Source of the DNA: Erythroxylum novogranatense
Taxonomy: Eukaryota > Streptophyta > Magnoliopsida > Malpighiales > Erythroxylaceae
Assembly: GCA_029891385.1 (NCBI GenBank)
Contig: CM057231.1
Coordinates: 18,510,300-18,574,299, forward strand
Length of the DNA: 64,000 nt
Direction of reading: 5' to 3'
Within the stretch, counting starts at the first letter, position 1. Each line of letters begins with the position of its first letter. The translations under genes and the position numbers were made by a program. Below the pieces are notes generated by a model. The model did not search any database and was not told the origin of the DNA. It worked only from the letters and a program-made list of their open reading frames with translations. Shown piece by piece: positions 1-12,530 of this stretch.

Positions 1-940
1 CAAGGTCCAAAGATGAATATGAAATTGAATGTGAATTCGAAAGGATGTGATAGACTAAAATTTTGAGAATATAATGCATTTCAATACATAAATGCATGAA
101 AGAAAAAGGTAGTTATGACTAGAGTAGCCAGTTTAAAGAGCTTAAAGCTCAGATTATGATAATATACCCGGTATCTACTAAGGGATATGGGATATTATTT
201 GATACAGCTCGGTATCTACTAAGAGATATGGACTAGTAAAAAGGCACTCAGTCATAATAACAAAGTAATAAATGAAAGTGAGTCATATGTACATTGTATA
301 TTCATTTAATATGTATGTTCGAATGATTGCAATATCCTGTTAACTTGTAATTGAATGAGAATGCAAATGTTTTGAATAAAGTGATATGTGATTATATGAA
401 TTGTGTATGTATGTGATTGAGTGAGTCATCGAGGATGGTCACTCACTTAGTTTGCAAAACTCACCCAAAATTTGCAATATTTTTTTCAGGCTCAAAAGAG
501 TTACCCCGTTAGGCTAACGAGAGTATAGCCACTGCATTGAAGTAAGAGATAGAGGTTGAGATTAGTTTGTATCTGCATTTGCATGTCTTTATTTTTGTCT
601 ATAATAACTTTCCAAATGGGAAATTTTTGTAAATGATTTTATAATGTAATAACAATTGTGAATTTAAGTGTTTTGTATCTATAATAGGCCTTAGTGACTA
701 ATGGAATTCGGATGATTTGTGAAATGATTGTAACCATTATGATTGAAAAAGTTATGAATAAAAGTATGTGCCCGAATTTGAAAATTGACTTCTGCGTACT
801 CATGTGATATTTTTGAAAAATTTGCACCGAGTTTCGAGTGTTTGACTGATTGACTATTTTAACATGTCACCCTTACGGGGTACGTACTCAAATATCACTC
901 AGGATATTGGGTACGTGTCTTACGAGAGTGATATGCTACA
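1..940 (+). mobile_element. Ty3/Gypsy LTR fragment (3' part of an LTR)
   Basis: This is the terminal part of a Gypsy-type LTR cut by the left window edge. It shares with the E, F and C LTRs a stem-loop followed by CTCACCC and a T-rich tract ending in CAG (about 415-489), a line reading as an ATATCACTC block near 893, and the end ATATGCTACA at 931-940, which matches the GGGATGCTACA end of the Gypsy-E LTR. No TGGTATCAGAGC primer site follows, so this is a solo or truncated LTR. Sequence is clearly diverged from the other families. No protein is encoded. Confidence 0.65.
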
Positions 941-1569
941 GTTGATCCCATGTTTTTATAAAGAATTTCCTTTAGCGTTTATGAATTCAGATAGTCACTA
1001 GTGGCAATTTATTTTCCACTAAGAAAAGACTTTCATGAAAATCAACATAAGACGTCTTCTAGGTTTTAAGTTTGCTTGTTAGTAGGTAAGTAACCATGCG
1101 GCCTCTTCTTCTATTAGTACAGAGTTGTGCAAACTATTTGTTGACATCCTAGATACTATTAAGAAGCAACAATGTAGGTGCAGTAATCAATGATAGCATA
1201 TGGCTTTTGGTATACTAGGACCACCTATGGGATATCCATATTCTTTTTCAAGCTTAATAATAATATATGACTTGTATGCTAGAGAATGAAGGGTATGCTT
1301 TCTACCGAAGAAATTGTTGGCGAAGCAATTGGTTATCATTTTTGGTTAAGGACCTGCAGCTATAGATTTCAATGAGGAATGTCTGTTTCATTAAATCGAC
1401 AACTGTTTCAATCTTTCTGGTGTGAGATATTGGTGCATGATGTTTTTTTGAGTTCCCTAACAAACTTTGTTGAAGTCATTATTACCACTCTCGAATTTTC
1501 TAAATGTACGATGTGTACACTGTGTTATCCAATGTTTCTTTGCACATCCTTTTCATATATACTTTTACT
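941..1569. other. AT-rich stretch with no recognised feature
   Basis: Sequence between the left LTR fragment and the outer border of Copia-A. Short open frames exist but show no domain, no codon-like pattern and no homology I can recognise. It is the apparent target DNA of Copia-A. Confidence 0.5.
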
Positions 1570-1600
1570 TGAAGAATATTAAATATTTTTATATTTCTAT

Positions 1601-4600
1601 TATAGCGCCCCCTCACCGTAGGGTGCCCATCGGGATGCCCGACACGTATCCCACGATAAAGGTGCACCACCAGAACAGTTCCACTAATATCCACATGGCA
1701 TCGCAATAATTAAATCACAATATATCAGAAATCAGTAGATTAAAAATCCAAAATAATAATCATCTCAGATACGGTCATCCAATGGCGAATAGACAATTCT
1801 ATCGGTTCCTAACAAAACCAAAAGGAAACGATACAAGCATCTATCTAAGTCATCCTCAAAGGTCCAACCCAATGACCGACACATGTGCCATCGCTCTCTG
1901 CATACGCGCATCGCACGAAAAAGACTATCTTGAGGTTAGAGTCGACTCTATCGATCTGAAAAATATGTTGCAATTTTGGTTGATTTTTGCGAACTCAGTG
2001 AGAAACCATCATCGATGGTTCACTCAAATCATGCATTACGCGTATCGCGTCTGACATAGCGATAATATTCAATAACGGATCATATAACCATTTACGGTAC
2101 TATCATATATCAATTACAATCTATATCAAGAGTTTGCGATAATCACATACAATTTACAGTAACACGTAACATTTAGCAGTATCATATTGTACAATTTACA
2201 GTAACACATAACACACATAGCATTTACAAAGAATATCACATGCAATTTCCTTATTCACAGTTCTCGGTCATTTACAAATCAATTTATATTTTCATTCATC
2301 ATATACATATGCAATGCGATGTGACACTTTCATTTTCTTTTCGTTGTTGTGATCGGCGCCTATCAGTGATCAGTAATTAGACGCGTGTAGGGAGTAGGAG
2401 AGCCCTCTGGGTATGCACTAACTCCCTCGAGCTCGAGGCTCGGTTCAATAACAATGTTTCGTTGGGCTTGAAGCCACGATCTGATGGGCTGTGGTATCCG
2501 AAACGCTGCGTGGGAGAGCCCTCGGGTATGCACCACCTCGAAGCAAGCGATACCACGACATTCGTTGGTTTCTCCGATCATAACTTGCCAATTATCGATC
2601 ATTTAATTATGCATGAATGCATATGTCACATTTCAAATTCCCAAATTTTAGTTATTTATGTATATACAATGCATATGAGACTCTTTTCCAGCTTATTCGA
2701 TGTTGTGCCTAAGTGCTCGACGATGAACATGGGGACGCGTCGTGGATAAATCCCTCGGCCTATGCCCGTCGATCTGATGTGAGAGCTCGAGGTTCTTTTC
2801 AATGATAATAGCAACTTGGGACACGTCCATTATCTGATCATGCATTTATGCATGCAATGCAGTGTTTAATGATTTGCGATATACATTATAAAAGTCGATA
2901 TTACGATTCAAGAATCCAAAGATATGGCTATAAAGCCTAGTATTGCATTTCTCAGTGTCATATAGTACTCCAATCCAATACAGTGAAAGCATGCAATTAG
3001 AACGCATACCATTCAGTAGTTCTCAGTATTATACAGTGGTCCAACCGTATTCAGTAAAAGCATGCCATTCAATCACATACATTTCAGAAATCATGCAATT
3101 CACATTATCTAATCCCATACAATAAGAGCATGCAATTCAGTCACATACATAAGCATACCATTCGATCATATTCTTTGCAGTAATCATACAGTTCAATCTT
3201 ATACATTTCCGTAGTTATACAGTTCACATTGGCAAGTCATTCACATTAAGCATCTAGACAATCAGGAATTAAAGAAACTATCTAGGTTACTCACCTGTTA
3301 CTTCCGAGCTACTGCCTGGAAGTCCCAGCAATGTCCGTGGAGCGACGATCCAACGGCGCCTCTATAACAGTAAAGTACAGTCCATTACTAATTGCTCAAT
3401 TAAACAGTGCAGTAATGCATATGTCTCAGTGAAATGATGTACAATGCATGTCCACGATTTTCCCGGCGCTAAAACCCAATTTATAACTCTTATGCCCCTT
3501 TCTAATTCTTCGCTCAATTGATCGACAATAATTGATTCAATCCTATAATTCAGTTCAATTTTCCTCAATTCAAAATCCCCATAACAATTTCCTATCCCTT
3601 GAGTCAAAACCTCTATTGAAATTCCCAATTAAAACTCCAATTGTCTCAATTTGACACTTAGGTCACACTATAAACCATAATTGACCTTATCTCAATAAAT
3701 CAATACCAATTAAATTAAATTCCAATCCTCTAAATTATCCTCAATAATAGACCTCTTTCCTTAGTTCAGAATTTAATCAGAATCACCTCAATCGGAGGTC
3801 TATACCATAAATTATACCAAATAAACTAACAATAACCCAATCAGAAAAGCAATCCTCGCCGACGACCTATGTTAGTTAAATCATGACGATATCGGATCGC
3901 TTCGTCACGGCGTCGTCTCCTTCTCGCTCGTCGCGACGTAGGCCAAAAGGCTCGTCGCGGCGCAAGATCCAGCACTTTCGCCGTGGCGTCCATTCAGCTT
4001 TCGTCGCGAAAGCACTAAATTTTATTCGCCGCAATGAGGCACGCCAGACGTCATGACGTGCGTCGCGCCACCTTCTTCTCCGATCGATTTTCCGCCATTA
4101 ATGCTATTTAAAACCTCCATTAACACTCTAACTACTCAATCTTACCCAATAAATGCCATAAATGCTTGAAACAACCACTAATAACAACATTAAACCAGTA
4201 AAAACTTACCAATCGAAAATCAAATTCCAATTCACCGTAAACCCTAATCTTCTCAAATCAACGATAAATCCACTCCAAATCCTTCTCAACCTTCATCAAT
4301 CACACTAAATCAGTTAGCTTTGCTTGAGGAGAAGATCCAGTAAGAAAACAATCGAAAACTCACACCAATGGGAAGGGATCGAAGACTCACCGTGGGAGAG
4401 AAGGGAAGAAATGCGATTTTGCCTTTGGTAACTTTCCCAAATCTCAAACCTAGGCTATATATATAGACAAAGGTCTCCAACTCAGTCCAAATTTCAGTCT
4501 CTAAATTTCAATGGTTCAACATTTTAATTTCCTATCAGTATAACCCTAATATTTCCTTCGCCATTGGATAATTCTTTCAAGATTATCTGATCGATCATCA

Positions 4601-4962
4601 CACTCCAAAATTTCCGATCCGGGCATTTTCTCCTGAATTTCCCGAAAATTTCCTATTAGCCACTATCAGTTGCCAGTCACTCTTAGACTATTCTAAATCA
4701 GTCATTCGAGCTCACTAACTCTAGATTTCTTATTCAATCAATCCTGATCCAGTCAGTTCAGTCTGTTTCCAGCTCACAGTCCAACCATAATTAAAATGCC
4801 GGAAAATCATGAATGCATGTACCTATGAATAAATGCATATGTAAGAAAGCAGTTCCTCTGTAATTAGAGGCCAGTAACATGCTCAATCAGTGAGTGCAAT
4901 GAAACCTATCAGTCCGTCCCAATTTACCAGAATACCCTTGCTAGCAGTAATGGGATGTTACA
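1601..4962 (-). repeat. Gypsy-F 3' LTR (3,362 bp)
   Basis: On the minus strand it begins TGTAACATCCC at 4962 and ends near 1601 (CTATA here, CTACA in the partner copy). Inside, in transcriptional order, lie a TATA box near 4460, a GTAAGT donor-like site ending at 4209, a CG-rich block at about 3890-4090, two copies of a 24 bp motif (about 2395-2418 and 2511-2532), and the stem-loop plus CTCACC region near 1985-2030. Confidence 0.92.
4455..4466 (-). promoter_or_regulatory. TATA box of Gypsy-F 3' LTR
   Basis: CTATATATATAG lies about 500 bp from the 5' end of the LTR on the minus strand, followed downstream by the putative splice donors. The same element sits at 10940-10951 in the partner LTR. 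Confidence 0.55.
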
Positions 4963-5001
4963 ATTCACCACTCCTAATAAAAATTTCGTCCTCGAAATTT
5001 C
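4963..5001 (-). other. Gypsy-F polypurine tract and remnant of pol 3' end
   Basis: Read on the minus strand, a purine-rich run (TAGGAGTGGTGAAT, 4963-4976) abuts the LTR and would prime plus-strand DNA synthesis. Just upstream is GAAATTTCGAGGACGAAA, which in Gypsy-G is the coding 3' end of pol (residues DFEDEI). The motif is kept although pol itself is gone. Confidence 0.75.
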
Positions 5002-6640
5002 ATATACAATTGATCAGGAGGATAAGGGAATTGATCCGCTCCTTTCTATTCCAATTCTCACTCATTTCCTTATTATTATTATTCGCAAATCCTCACATTC
5101 GGTACCAGAAACACATTTATCATATCTTAACACTGTTTATTAATCCAGTCCATAAAACACTTTACCGGTCTATTTACACAACAGTCACATAGAGGCCATT
5201 TAATAACGAATTTAGTCTCCTTATTTACCTTTTTCTCCATTTATGCATTTTGGCCGGGGCTATACGCTTCGAAATATTTCCTTGATTTACTTATCAGGTT
5301 ATCTCTCTCTAGTGTTAAAACACTAATTTCATCTGATTCTAATAACCACGATTCACATATCCACGATCCTAATCAATTCGACTCATTGCCATTAACTTAG
5401 ATCGTCCTACCCCTTTTTCAGGTTCATTTCACTTATCATCATTAACTCAAATCAATCATAGTCTTTGCCTATGTTCAGGCCTTGATCACTCTAATGTAGG
5501 GGTTAACGACTTCTTATGCACTGTTCGAATGGTAACACTAACTAATACCTCAATCTTAATGGACTCTACAAATATTAGTCTTACTTTTGCCCCAGCAGTC
5601 ACGTCTGTGAGTTATCCCCACGAATAACTATTCAATTTCTCACTTTAAACCTTCTATTACTCTTCCTGTACACTCTTGCTGAAATACAACACTTCGATAG
5701 TTCTTAGGGATTTCTCTAACAGTTTCTTTGGCGGGTAAAACACACACTTCACAATACAGTCATAAATATCATTTTCTCAAAAGTTGAATCCCACTAGGAT
5801 TTTCCCATAAGGTTTGTAATTTCTAAATCCCCAATTTGTTTTGCCAGTCCTTACTATACACACCTGATCCGGAATTCCCATAACTAATAATGACACATTC
5901 CTTTTCAATTCTTTCAAATTCACTAATACCTAGATCACTATCAATTTGTTTATTCATAACCATATCTGAAATGTTTCTGTTCCAACCAGTATCTCCAAAC
6001 TTTCAGAACAATATCCAACACAATAATTTCCAGTCATCAATTATAATACAGTCCAAGAGATTATACTTATCTTTATGCACATAAAACTACTTTACATCAA
6101 TCCAACAGATTGCATCATAACCTTTGTTGGGACACGTACATAAGTATTGCAAAGTCTCCAAATTTACAACGATACAATTAATACTCGAATTGAAAATTTC
6201 TCTTATGATTTCTCAATTTCTAAATATCATATTCTGTCACAAGTTCCTTTACACTATTTTCTCCATATTCATCATATCAACTAAGTACTTCCCAAACATT
6301 TTACATTTAAAAAAAGTTTTGAGAACCAATAATCCCCTCAGTCTCACGACTAATTTCTCCTTACAGTTCAGTAATCCTATTACACAGTCGGGTTCCTTAC
6401 GTTATCACAATGCACATTTCCTCAGTAACAGATTCTACCTCTCACGCTTGAGATTCCACTAGAATCAGGTCTCCCAATAACGACTTTTTATTCATTTCAA
6501 ATTTATTTCCAGTTTATCCTTTCGTTACTAAATTCTTCAGTTATAATCATCTGATATACTTCGGTACCCACTACGCGAGCCAGATGGCCGCACAACCTCC
6601 CTGAATCAATCTCAGGGCACTATATGCGCAATCAATCAGT
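5002..6640 (-). other. Gypsy-F internal non-coding region
   Basis: About 1.6 kb of AT-rich DNA where pol would normally lie. The part nearest the polypurine tract is clearly homologous, on the opposite strand, to the 3' half of both Gypsy-E internal regions (for example around 36550-36720), showing that E and F are related. Open frames up to 112 aa show no domain and differ between the relatives, so I treat them as chance. Confidence 0.7.
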
Positions 6641-6666
6641 CCATCAACAAAATCACGTCTATCTCC

Positions 6667-7911
6667 CTATACAGTCATACTACCTAGAGGTGTACTCACC
6701 TCTAACCCATACTGTAACCTCTGCCTATCTCCATGCAGTCTACATGCTAAATGCGGTGCAAGGAAGGAATGAGTGGATCCAGGATCCAACAACGCATATG
6801 CTTCAAGACCAGAAATAAGAAGCATACCCGCAACAGCATCCGGGGAATCCTGGGCCTCCTGCCGAGTCATGGCATAGACCCTGGCCTGAGACTGCTGTCT
6901 GCTGCTCAGATCCTCCGACCTAAATGCTGATCCCTCTGTTCGACCTCGACCTCGGCCTCGGCCTCTCCATCCGGATCCACTACCACGGCTCTGCTGCACC
7001 GTGGTATTGCTACCAGATCTTCCAGTCATAGTAGACTGGGCTCCCAAAGTCTCGGGGCAGTTCCTCACTAGGTGGTCCATCGAGCCACACCTCAAGCAGG
7101 CTCCAGACAGCCATCGACACTCTCCACTGTGCCTCTTGCCACAATGCTCACATAGAGGAAGAGATCGCCTGAACTTCAGCACCGCCACATTACTACCATG
7201 CATGTAAAACTGTCTCTTTGCCCATGACCAGTCTGTCCAGCCCCTCCTGCGGTCCTAAAGGGTCTGCTATGGCGCTTGCTAAACCCTCTGCTAGCGCTAC
7301 CCTGGCTGTCACTAGATCTCTTATGCACGATCCCGGACGGTCTCACCACACGTTGTCTCAAGAATGCTCTATCCTCACCGCCGCAGCCTCACCAATGAAA
7401 TTGCCCATGTCGACACGCCAATAGGTACGGATCTCAGATTGAGTCCGCCCTCAAAACGCCGACACTGTCGACCTCGGTAGCTACCAATGAAGAAGCATAT
7501 ACCACTAACTCATTGAACCGCACTCATAGTCGGCCACGGTCAATCGCCTCGCCTCACTCTAGAACTCCTGTAATTTCATTTCGAGATAGATCTTGGGCAT
7601 GAAATTGTCCTTGAAGGCCCTCGAAAGTCGCCCCATGTCATTAGGCGGGGCACGTGGTACCGCCGGGGCGATCCTCCACCATCGATATGCGTAACCTCAA
7701 GCGAGAGAAACCGCGTGGTCGAAGCGCTCATCCGGGTCACAGTCCATCGATCGAGGACTCTCTCACCCTCTCTAACCATCCTCGGCCTCTGCGAGTCGGT
7801 CTTTGCCATAAAGTCAACCGCCCCCACGCGAATCGATCATATCTCCGCTCCGTCTCACAGGAACTCGAGGAGGCAACTCCTCTAAATGAGGCGCAGGAGA
7901 CTCCCTACTAG
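6667..7911 (-). pseudogene. gag: Gypsy-F gag and protease start, frameshifted
   Basis: Gag builds the virus-like particle and binds element RNA; protease matures it. The upstream part (about 7560-7911) has gag capsid character, with a WW-containing stretch and a segment reading FMPKIYLEMKLQEF in a shifted frame near 7560-7620, as in Tekay-type Gag. The best open segment, 7203-6667 (178 aa), carries a knuckle at C18, C21, H25, C29 and a second at C36, C39, H44, C49, then an Arg/Gly-rich linker, then the protease start with LLDPGSTHSFL (catalytic Asp, with Pro in place of the commoner Ser). The frame closes soon after, and no reverse transcriptase follows. Several frameshifts and stops separate the parts. 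Confidence in the family is high; the exact ends are approximate. Confidence 0.85.
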
Positions 7912-8056
7912 CTCCTACCAATTCCAGGTCAGCTGGTAACTCAACTCGATCTCCCAGTACGGATGACCTAAAACAGACAAGAGTTTCCGATCAGTTCCAC
8001 TATTCTTACAGTAATTCAAGCCTAGCATGCACTATGCCCAAAAGATGCCAAACTAT
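7912..8056 (-). other. Gypsy-F leader
   Basis: Short untranslated region between primer site and gag. No feature beyond its position is visible. Confidence 0.5.
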
Positions 8057-8068
8057 GCTCTGATACCA
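8057..8068 (-). promoter_or_regulatory. Gypsy-F primer binding site (tRNA-iMet)
   Basis: The minus strand reads TGGTATCAGAGC five bases inside the 5' LTR. It is the standard complement of the plant initiator tRNA-Met 3' end and primes minus-strand DNA synthesis. Confidence 0.9.
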
Positions 8069-8073
8069 TTTAA

Positions 8074-11000
8074 TGTAGCGCCCCCTCACCGTAGGGTGCC
8101 CATCGGGATGCCCGACACGTATCCCACGATAAAGGTGCACCACCAGAACAGTTCCACTAATATCCACATGGCATCGCAATAATTAAATCACAATATATCA
8201 GAAATCAGTAGATTAAAAATCCAAAATAATAATCATCTGGTACAGTCATCCAATGGCAGAATAGACAATTCTATCAGTTCCCTAACAAAACCAAAAAGGA
8301 AACTGATACAAGCATCTATCCTAAGTCATCCTCAAAGGTCCAACCCAGCTGACCGACCTGTGTGCCATCGCTCTCTGTCTGCACGCTCGCACGGCACGAA
8401 AAGACTATCTTCGGGCTAGAGTCGACTCTATCGATCTGAAAAATATGTTGCAATTTTGGTTGATTTTGCGAACTCAAAGAGAAACCATCATCGATGGTTC
8501 ACTCAAATCATGCATTACGCGTATCGCGTCTGATAACAAATAATATTCAATAACGGTATTATATAACCATTTACAAGATTATCATATATCAATTACTGAT
8601 ATACAAGAGTTTGCGAGAATCACATACAATTTACTGATAACACGTAACATTTAGCGATATCATATTGTACAATTTACAAGAATACATAACACATAAGCAT
8701 TTACAGAATATCACATGCAATTTCCTTATTCACGCTTCTCGGTCATTTACAAATCAATTTATATTTTCATTCAGTCATATACATATGCAATGCGCATGTG
8801 ACACTTTCATTTTCTTTTCGTTGTTGTGATCGAGCGCCTATCAGTGATCAGTAATTAGACGCGTCTAGGGAGTAGGAGAGCCCTCTGGGTATGCACTAAC
8901 TCCCCTCGAGCTCGAGGCTCGGTTCAGTAACAGTGTTTCGTTGGGCTTGAAGCCCTGATACAGTGGGCCTGTGGTATCCGAGCACTGCGTGGGAGAGCCC
9001 TCAGGGTATGCACCACCTCAGGGGGCAAGCGATACCACGACATTACGTTGGCTGCTCCGATCACAACTGCCAATTATCTGATCATTTAATTATGCATGAA
9101 TGCATATGTCACATTTCAAATTCCCAAATTTTCAGTTATTTATGTGTATACAATGCATATGAGACTCTTTTCCAGTTATTCAGTGTTGTGCCCAAGTGCT
9201 CAATCAAGAACAAGGGGACGCGTCGTGGATAAATCCCTCGCCATGCCCTCGTCAAGATAGTGTGAGAGCTCGAGGCTCTTTTCAGTGATAATAGCAACTT
9301 GGGACACGTCCATTATCTGATCATGCATTTATGCATGCAATGCAGTGTTTAATGATTTGCAGTATAAGGCTATAAAAGTCTAGTATTACAGTACTCAGTA
9401 ATCCAGTGATATGGCTATAAAGCCCAGTATTGCATTTCTCAGTGTCATATAGTACTCCAATCCAATACAGTGAAAGCATGCAATTAGAACGCATACCATT
9501 CAGTAGTTCTCAGTATTATACAATGGTCCAACCGTATTCAGTAAAAGCATGCCATTCAATCACGTACATTTCAGAAATCATGCAATTCACATTATCTAAT
9601 CCCATGCAGTAAGAGCATGCAATTCGGTCACATACATAAGCATACCATTCGATCATATTCTTTGCAGTAATCATACAGTTCAATCTTATACATTTCTGTA
9701 GTTATACAGTTCACATTGGCAAGTCATTCACATTAAGCATCTAGACAATCAGGAATTTGAGAAACCATCTAGGTTACTCACCTGTTACTTCCGAGCTACT
9801 GCCTGGAAGTCCCAGCAATGTCCGTGGAGCGACGATCCAACGGCGCCTCTATAATAGTAAAGTACAGTCCATTACTAATTGCTCAATTAAACAGTGCAGT
9901 AATGCATATGTCTCAGTGAAATGATGTACAATGCATGTCCACGATTTTCCCGGCGTTAAAACCCAATTTATAACTCTTATGCCCCTTTCTAATTCTTCGC
10001 TCAATTGATCGACAATAATTGATTCAATCCTATAATTCAGTTCAATTTTCCTCAATTCAAAATCCCCATAGCAATTTCCTATCCCTTGAGTCAAAACCTC
10101 TATTGAAATTCCCAATTAAAACTCCAATTGTCTCAATTTGACACTTAGGTCACACTATAAACCATAATTGACCTTATCTCAATAAATCAATACCAATTAA
10201 ATTAAATTCCAATCCTCTAAATTATCCTCAATAATAGACCTCTTTCCTTAGTTCGTAACGAATCAGGAATCACCTCAATCGGAGGTCTATACCATAAATT
10301 ATACCAAATAAACTAACAATAACCCAATCAGAAAAGCAATCCTCGCCGCGACCTACGTTCGTTCGTCGAGACGTATACGGATCGATCGTCACGGCGTGCG
10401 TCTCCTTCTCGCTCGTCGCGACGTAGGCCAAAAGGCTCGTCGCGACGCCAAGATCCAGCACTCGCATTGCGGCGTCCACGCATAAATCGTGGCGAGCACT
10501 AAATTTTATTCGCCGCAGCGAGGCACGCCAGACGTCGCGACGTGCGACCGCGCCACCTTCTTCTCCGATCGATTTTCCGCCATTAATGCTATTTAAAACC
10601 TCCATTAACACTCTAACTACTCAATCTTACCCAATAAATGCCATAAATGCTTGAAACAACCATTAATAACAACATTAAACCAGTAAAAACTTACCAATCG
10701 AAAATCAAATTCCAATTCACCGTAAACCCTAATCTTCTCAAATCAACGATAAATCTACTCCAAATCCTTCTCAACCTTCATCAATCACACTAAATCAGTT
10801 AGCTTTGCATGAGGAGAAGATCCAGTAAGAAAACAATCGAAAACTCACACCAATGGGAAGGGATCGAAGACTCACCGTGGGAGAGAAGGGAAGAAATGCG
10901 ATTTTGCCTTAGGTAACTTTCCCAAATCTCAAACCTAGGCTATATATATAGACAAAGGTCTCCAACTCAGTCCAAATTTCAGTCTCTAAATTTCAATGGT

Positions 11001-11450
11001 TCAACATTTTAATTTCCTATCAGTATAACCCTAATATTTCCTTCGCCATTGGATAATTCTTTCAGTATTATACAGTCAATCAGTCTGTCACTCCAAAATT
11101 TTCGATTCGGGCATTTTCTCCTGAATTTCCTGAAAATTTCCTATTAGCCACTATCAGTTTCCAATCACTCTTAGACTATTCTAAATCAGTCATTCGAGCT
11201 CACTAACTTTAGATTTCTTATTCAATCAATCTGATCCAATCGATTCGATCATTTCTTCATTCACAAATCGACCCACAATTAAAATGCCGGAAAATCATGA
11301 ATGCATGTACCTATGAATAAATGCATATGTAAGAAACCAGTTCCTCTGTAATTAGAGGCCAGTAACATGCTCAATCAGTTAGTGCAATGAAACCTATCAG
11401 TCCGTCCCAATTTACCAGAATACCCTTGCTAGCAGTAACGGGATGTTACA
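8074..11450 (-). repeat. Gypsy-F 5' LTR (3,377 bp)
   Basis: Partner of 1601-4962, with clean TG...CA ends on the minus strand (TGTAACATCCC at 11450, CTACA at 8074). The block 9425-10800 is nearly identical to 2940-4260, whereas 8220-8720 differs from 1740-2230 mostly at CAG/CTG-related positions. It holds a TATA box, a GTAAGT donor (10689-10694), a CG-rich block (about 10345-10560) and an acceptor-like CAG at 8436-8438. Confidence 0.93.
10940..10951 (-). promoter_or_regulatory. TATA box of Gypsy-F 5' LTR
   Basis: CTATATATATAG on the minus strand. This is the copy that would drive genomic RNA of the element. Confidence 0.6.
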
Positions 11451-11746
11451 TCTATCCTGATGTTTTTATTCAAGTGAATAGTACACTATATATACAAGTT
11501 TTGTAATAAAGTTAGAGCTAAATTTGTACAGCTCATTGTGCAAGGGCAGACTGTTGTGAGAAAACATATATTGTTATAACTATTTCTGTTTTCTGGAAAC
11601 TTCTGAGTTATGATCTTCTGTATGCAGTTGCATGATGAATTCTTATGATCTTTATGTTTTTCATCTTGAGATAATGGGTTTGAATTGATTTATGATCTAG
11701 GTCTAGTGAGTGAACTCGAACTGCTTAAGTTGGGCTTCTCTCAACA

Positions 11747-11758
11747 TCCCCACTTAAG
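11747..11758 (-). promoter_or_regulatory. Copia-A polypurine tract
   Basis: The minus strand reads CTTAAGTGGGGA directly next to the 3' LTR, the position and composition expected of a Copia polypurine tract. Confidence 0.75.
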
Positions 11759-12530
11759 CACAATCAAGGATTTAGAACCAGATTGAGTTTTGAAATCAAA
11801 TACTCCAATTGAGAATTTTTCATTGGTTTGGTTAGAAGATCTGCAGGCTAATTAGTAGAGTTAACATACTTGACCTCTAAAGTCCCATCTGAAACTTTAT
11901 CTCTAATAAAATGTACATCAACTTCATTTTGCTTGGTACGTGAGTGAAACACTGGATTTTGTGATAAGGATCAAGCTCCATTGTTGTCACACCACAGAGT
12001 TGGCCTTTGAGAGGTAGTGAAACCTAGCTCTGAAAGAAAAGAAAGTAGCTAGACCAACTTAGTAAAGATTTAAGAAAGAGCTCTATACTCAGCTTTGGTA
12101 CTTGAACAAGCTACGATTTGATGTTTCTTGGAGTTCCAGTAGACAAGATTCCCCCCAGGAAGACATAACCACGGATGTGGACTTCCAGTCATTGGTAGAG
12201 TTGGCTCAATATGAGTCGCTGAAAGCATGATGCTCAAGCGGAGTCTTTGAAGGTTTGAAGAGCAAGGCCAAATGTGATGTTCCTTATAAGTATCGTAAGA
12301 CCCATTTTTAGGCTATCCAATAAGGTTTTAATGGATTAGAGAGGAATTGACTAGGTTTATTGAATATAAAACTAATATCAGGCCTTGTGTTGCAGAGGTA
12401 TTGAAGGCCTCTAACTAAACTACAATAAGTAGAAGGATTGTTAATGGGTAAGCCATCATAGAGGGAAAGCTTGTTGTTAATTGACATTGGAGTAGAGCAC
12501 GATTTATAGGATGACATGCTAGCTCTAACA
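11759..12530 (-). pseudogene. pol: Copia-A RNase H domain (pol 3' end)
   Basis: RNase H removes the RNA template during reverse transcription. The minus strand encodes pieces such as TRPDISF, the usual junction after reverse transcriptase (12517-12308), and further on STKAEYRAL and LWCDNN, hallmark Copia RNase H strings around the catalytic Glu and Asp. At least three stops or shifts separate these pieces, so no active protein can be made. The region ends at the polypurine tract, so this is the true end of pol. Confidence 0.85.

Larger units (their letters stand above)
1601..11450 (-). mobile_element. Gypsy-F: gag-only Ty3/Gypsy retrotransposon
   Basis: A complete LTR pair (1601-4962 and 8074-11450) surrounds a 3.1 kb internal region, 9,850 bp in all. 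The five bases tctat occur at 1596-1600 and again at 11451-11455, a perfect target-site duplication. On the minus strand the element runs LTR, tRNA-Met primer site, gag with two zinc knuckles, protease start, non-coding DNA, polypurine tract, LTR. Reverse transcriptase, RNase H, integrase and chromodomain are absent, so it would depend on a relative for replication. LTR copies are almost identical over long stretches, so the insertion is probably recent. Family style (zinc knuckles, long LTRs, polypurine context) resembles the Tekay/Del chromoviruses. Confidence 0.92.
1570..11746 (-). repeat. Copia-A 3' LTR, interrupted by Gypsy-F
   Basis: The LTR is 1570-1600 joined to 11456-11746, about 322 bp. 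It aligns with the 324 bp LTR at 59272-59595, for example in the TGAAGAA start, the run around ATATATATACAAGTTTTGTAA, and the TCAACA end. Gypsy-F lies between the two parts and is bounded by the duplicated tctat. Confidence 0.85.

Noticed and set aside
1379..2054. Several small open frames around the left border of Copia-A
   Set aside because: They cross the Copia-A and Gypsy-F borders or lie within LTR DNA; no support as genes.
5890..6462. Leu/Ser-rich plus-strand frames up to 112 aa in the Gypsy-F interior
   Set aside because: They run against the element strand, lack domains and are not kept in the homologous Gypsy-E interior.
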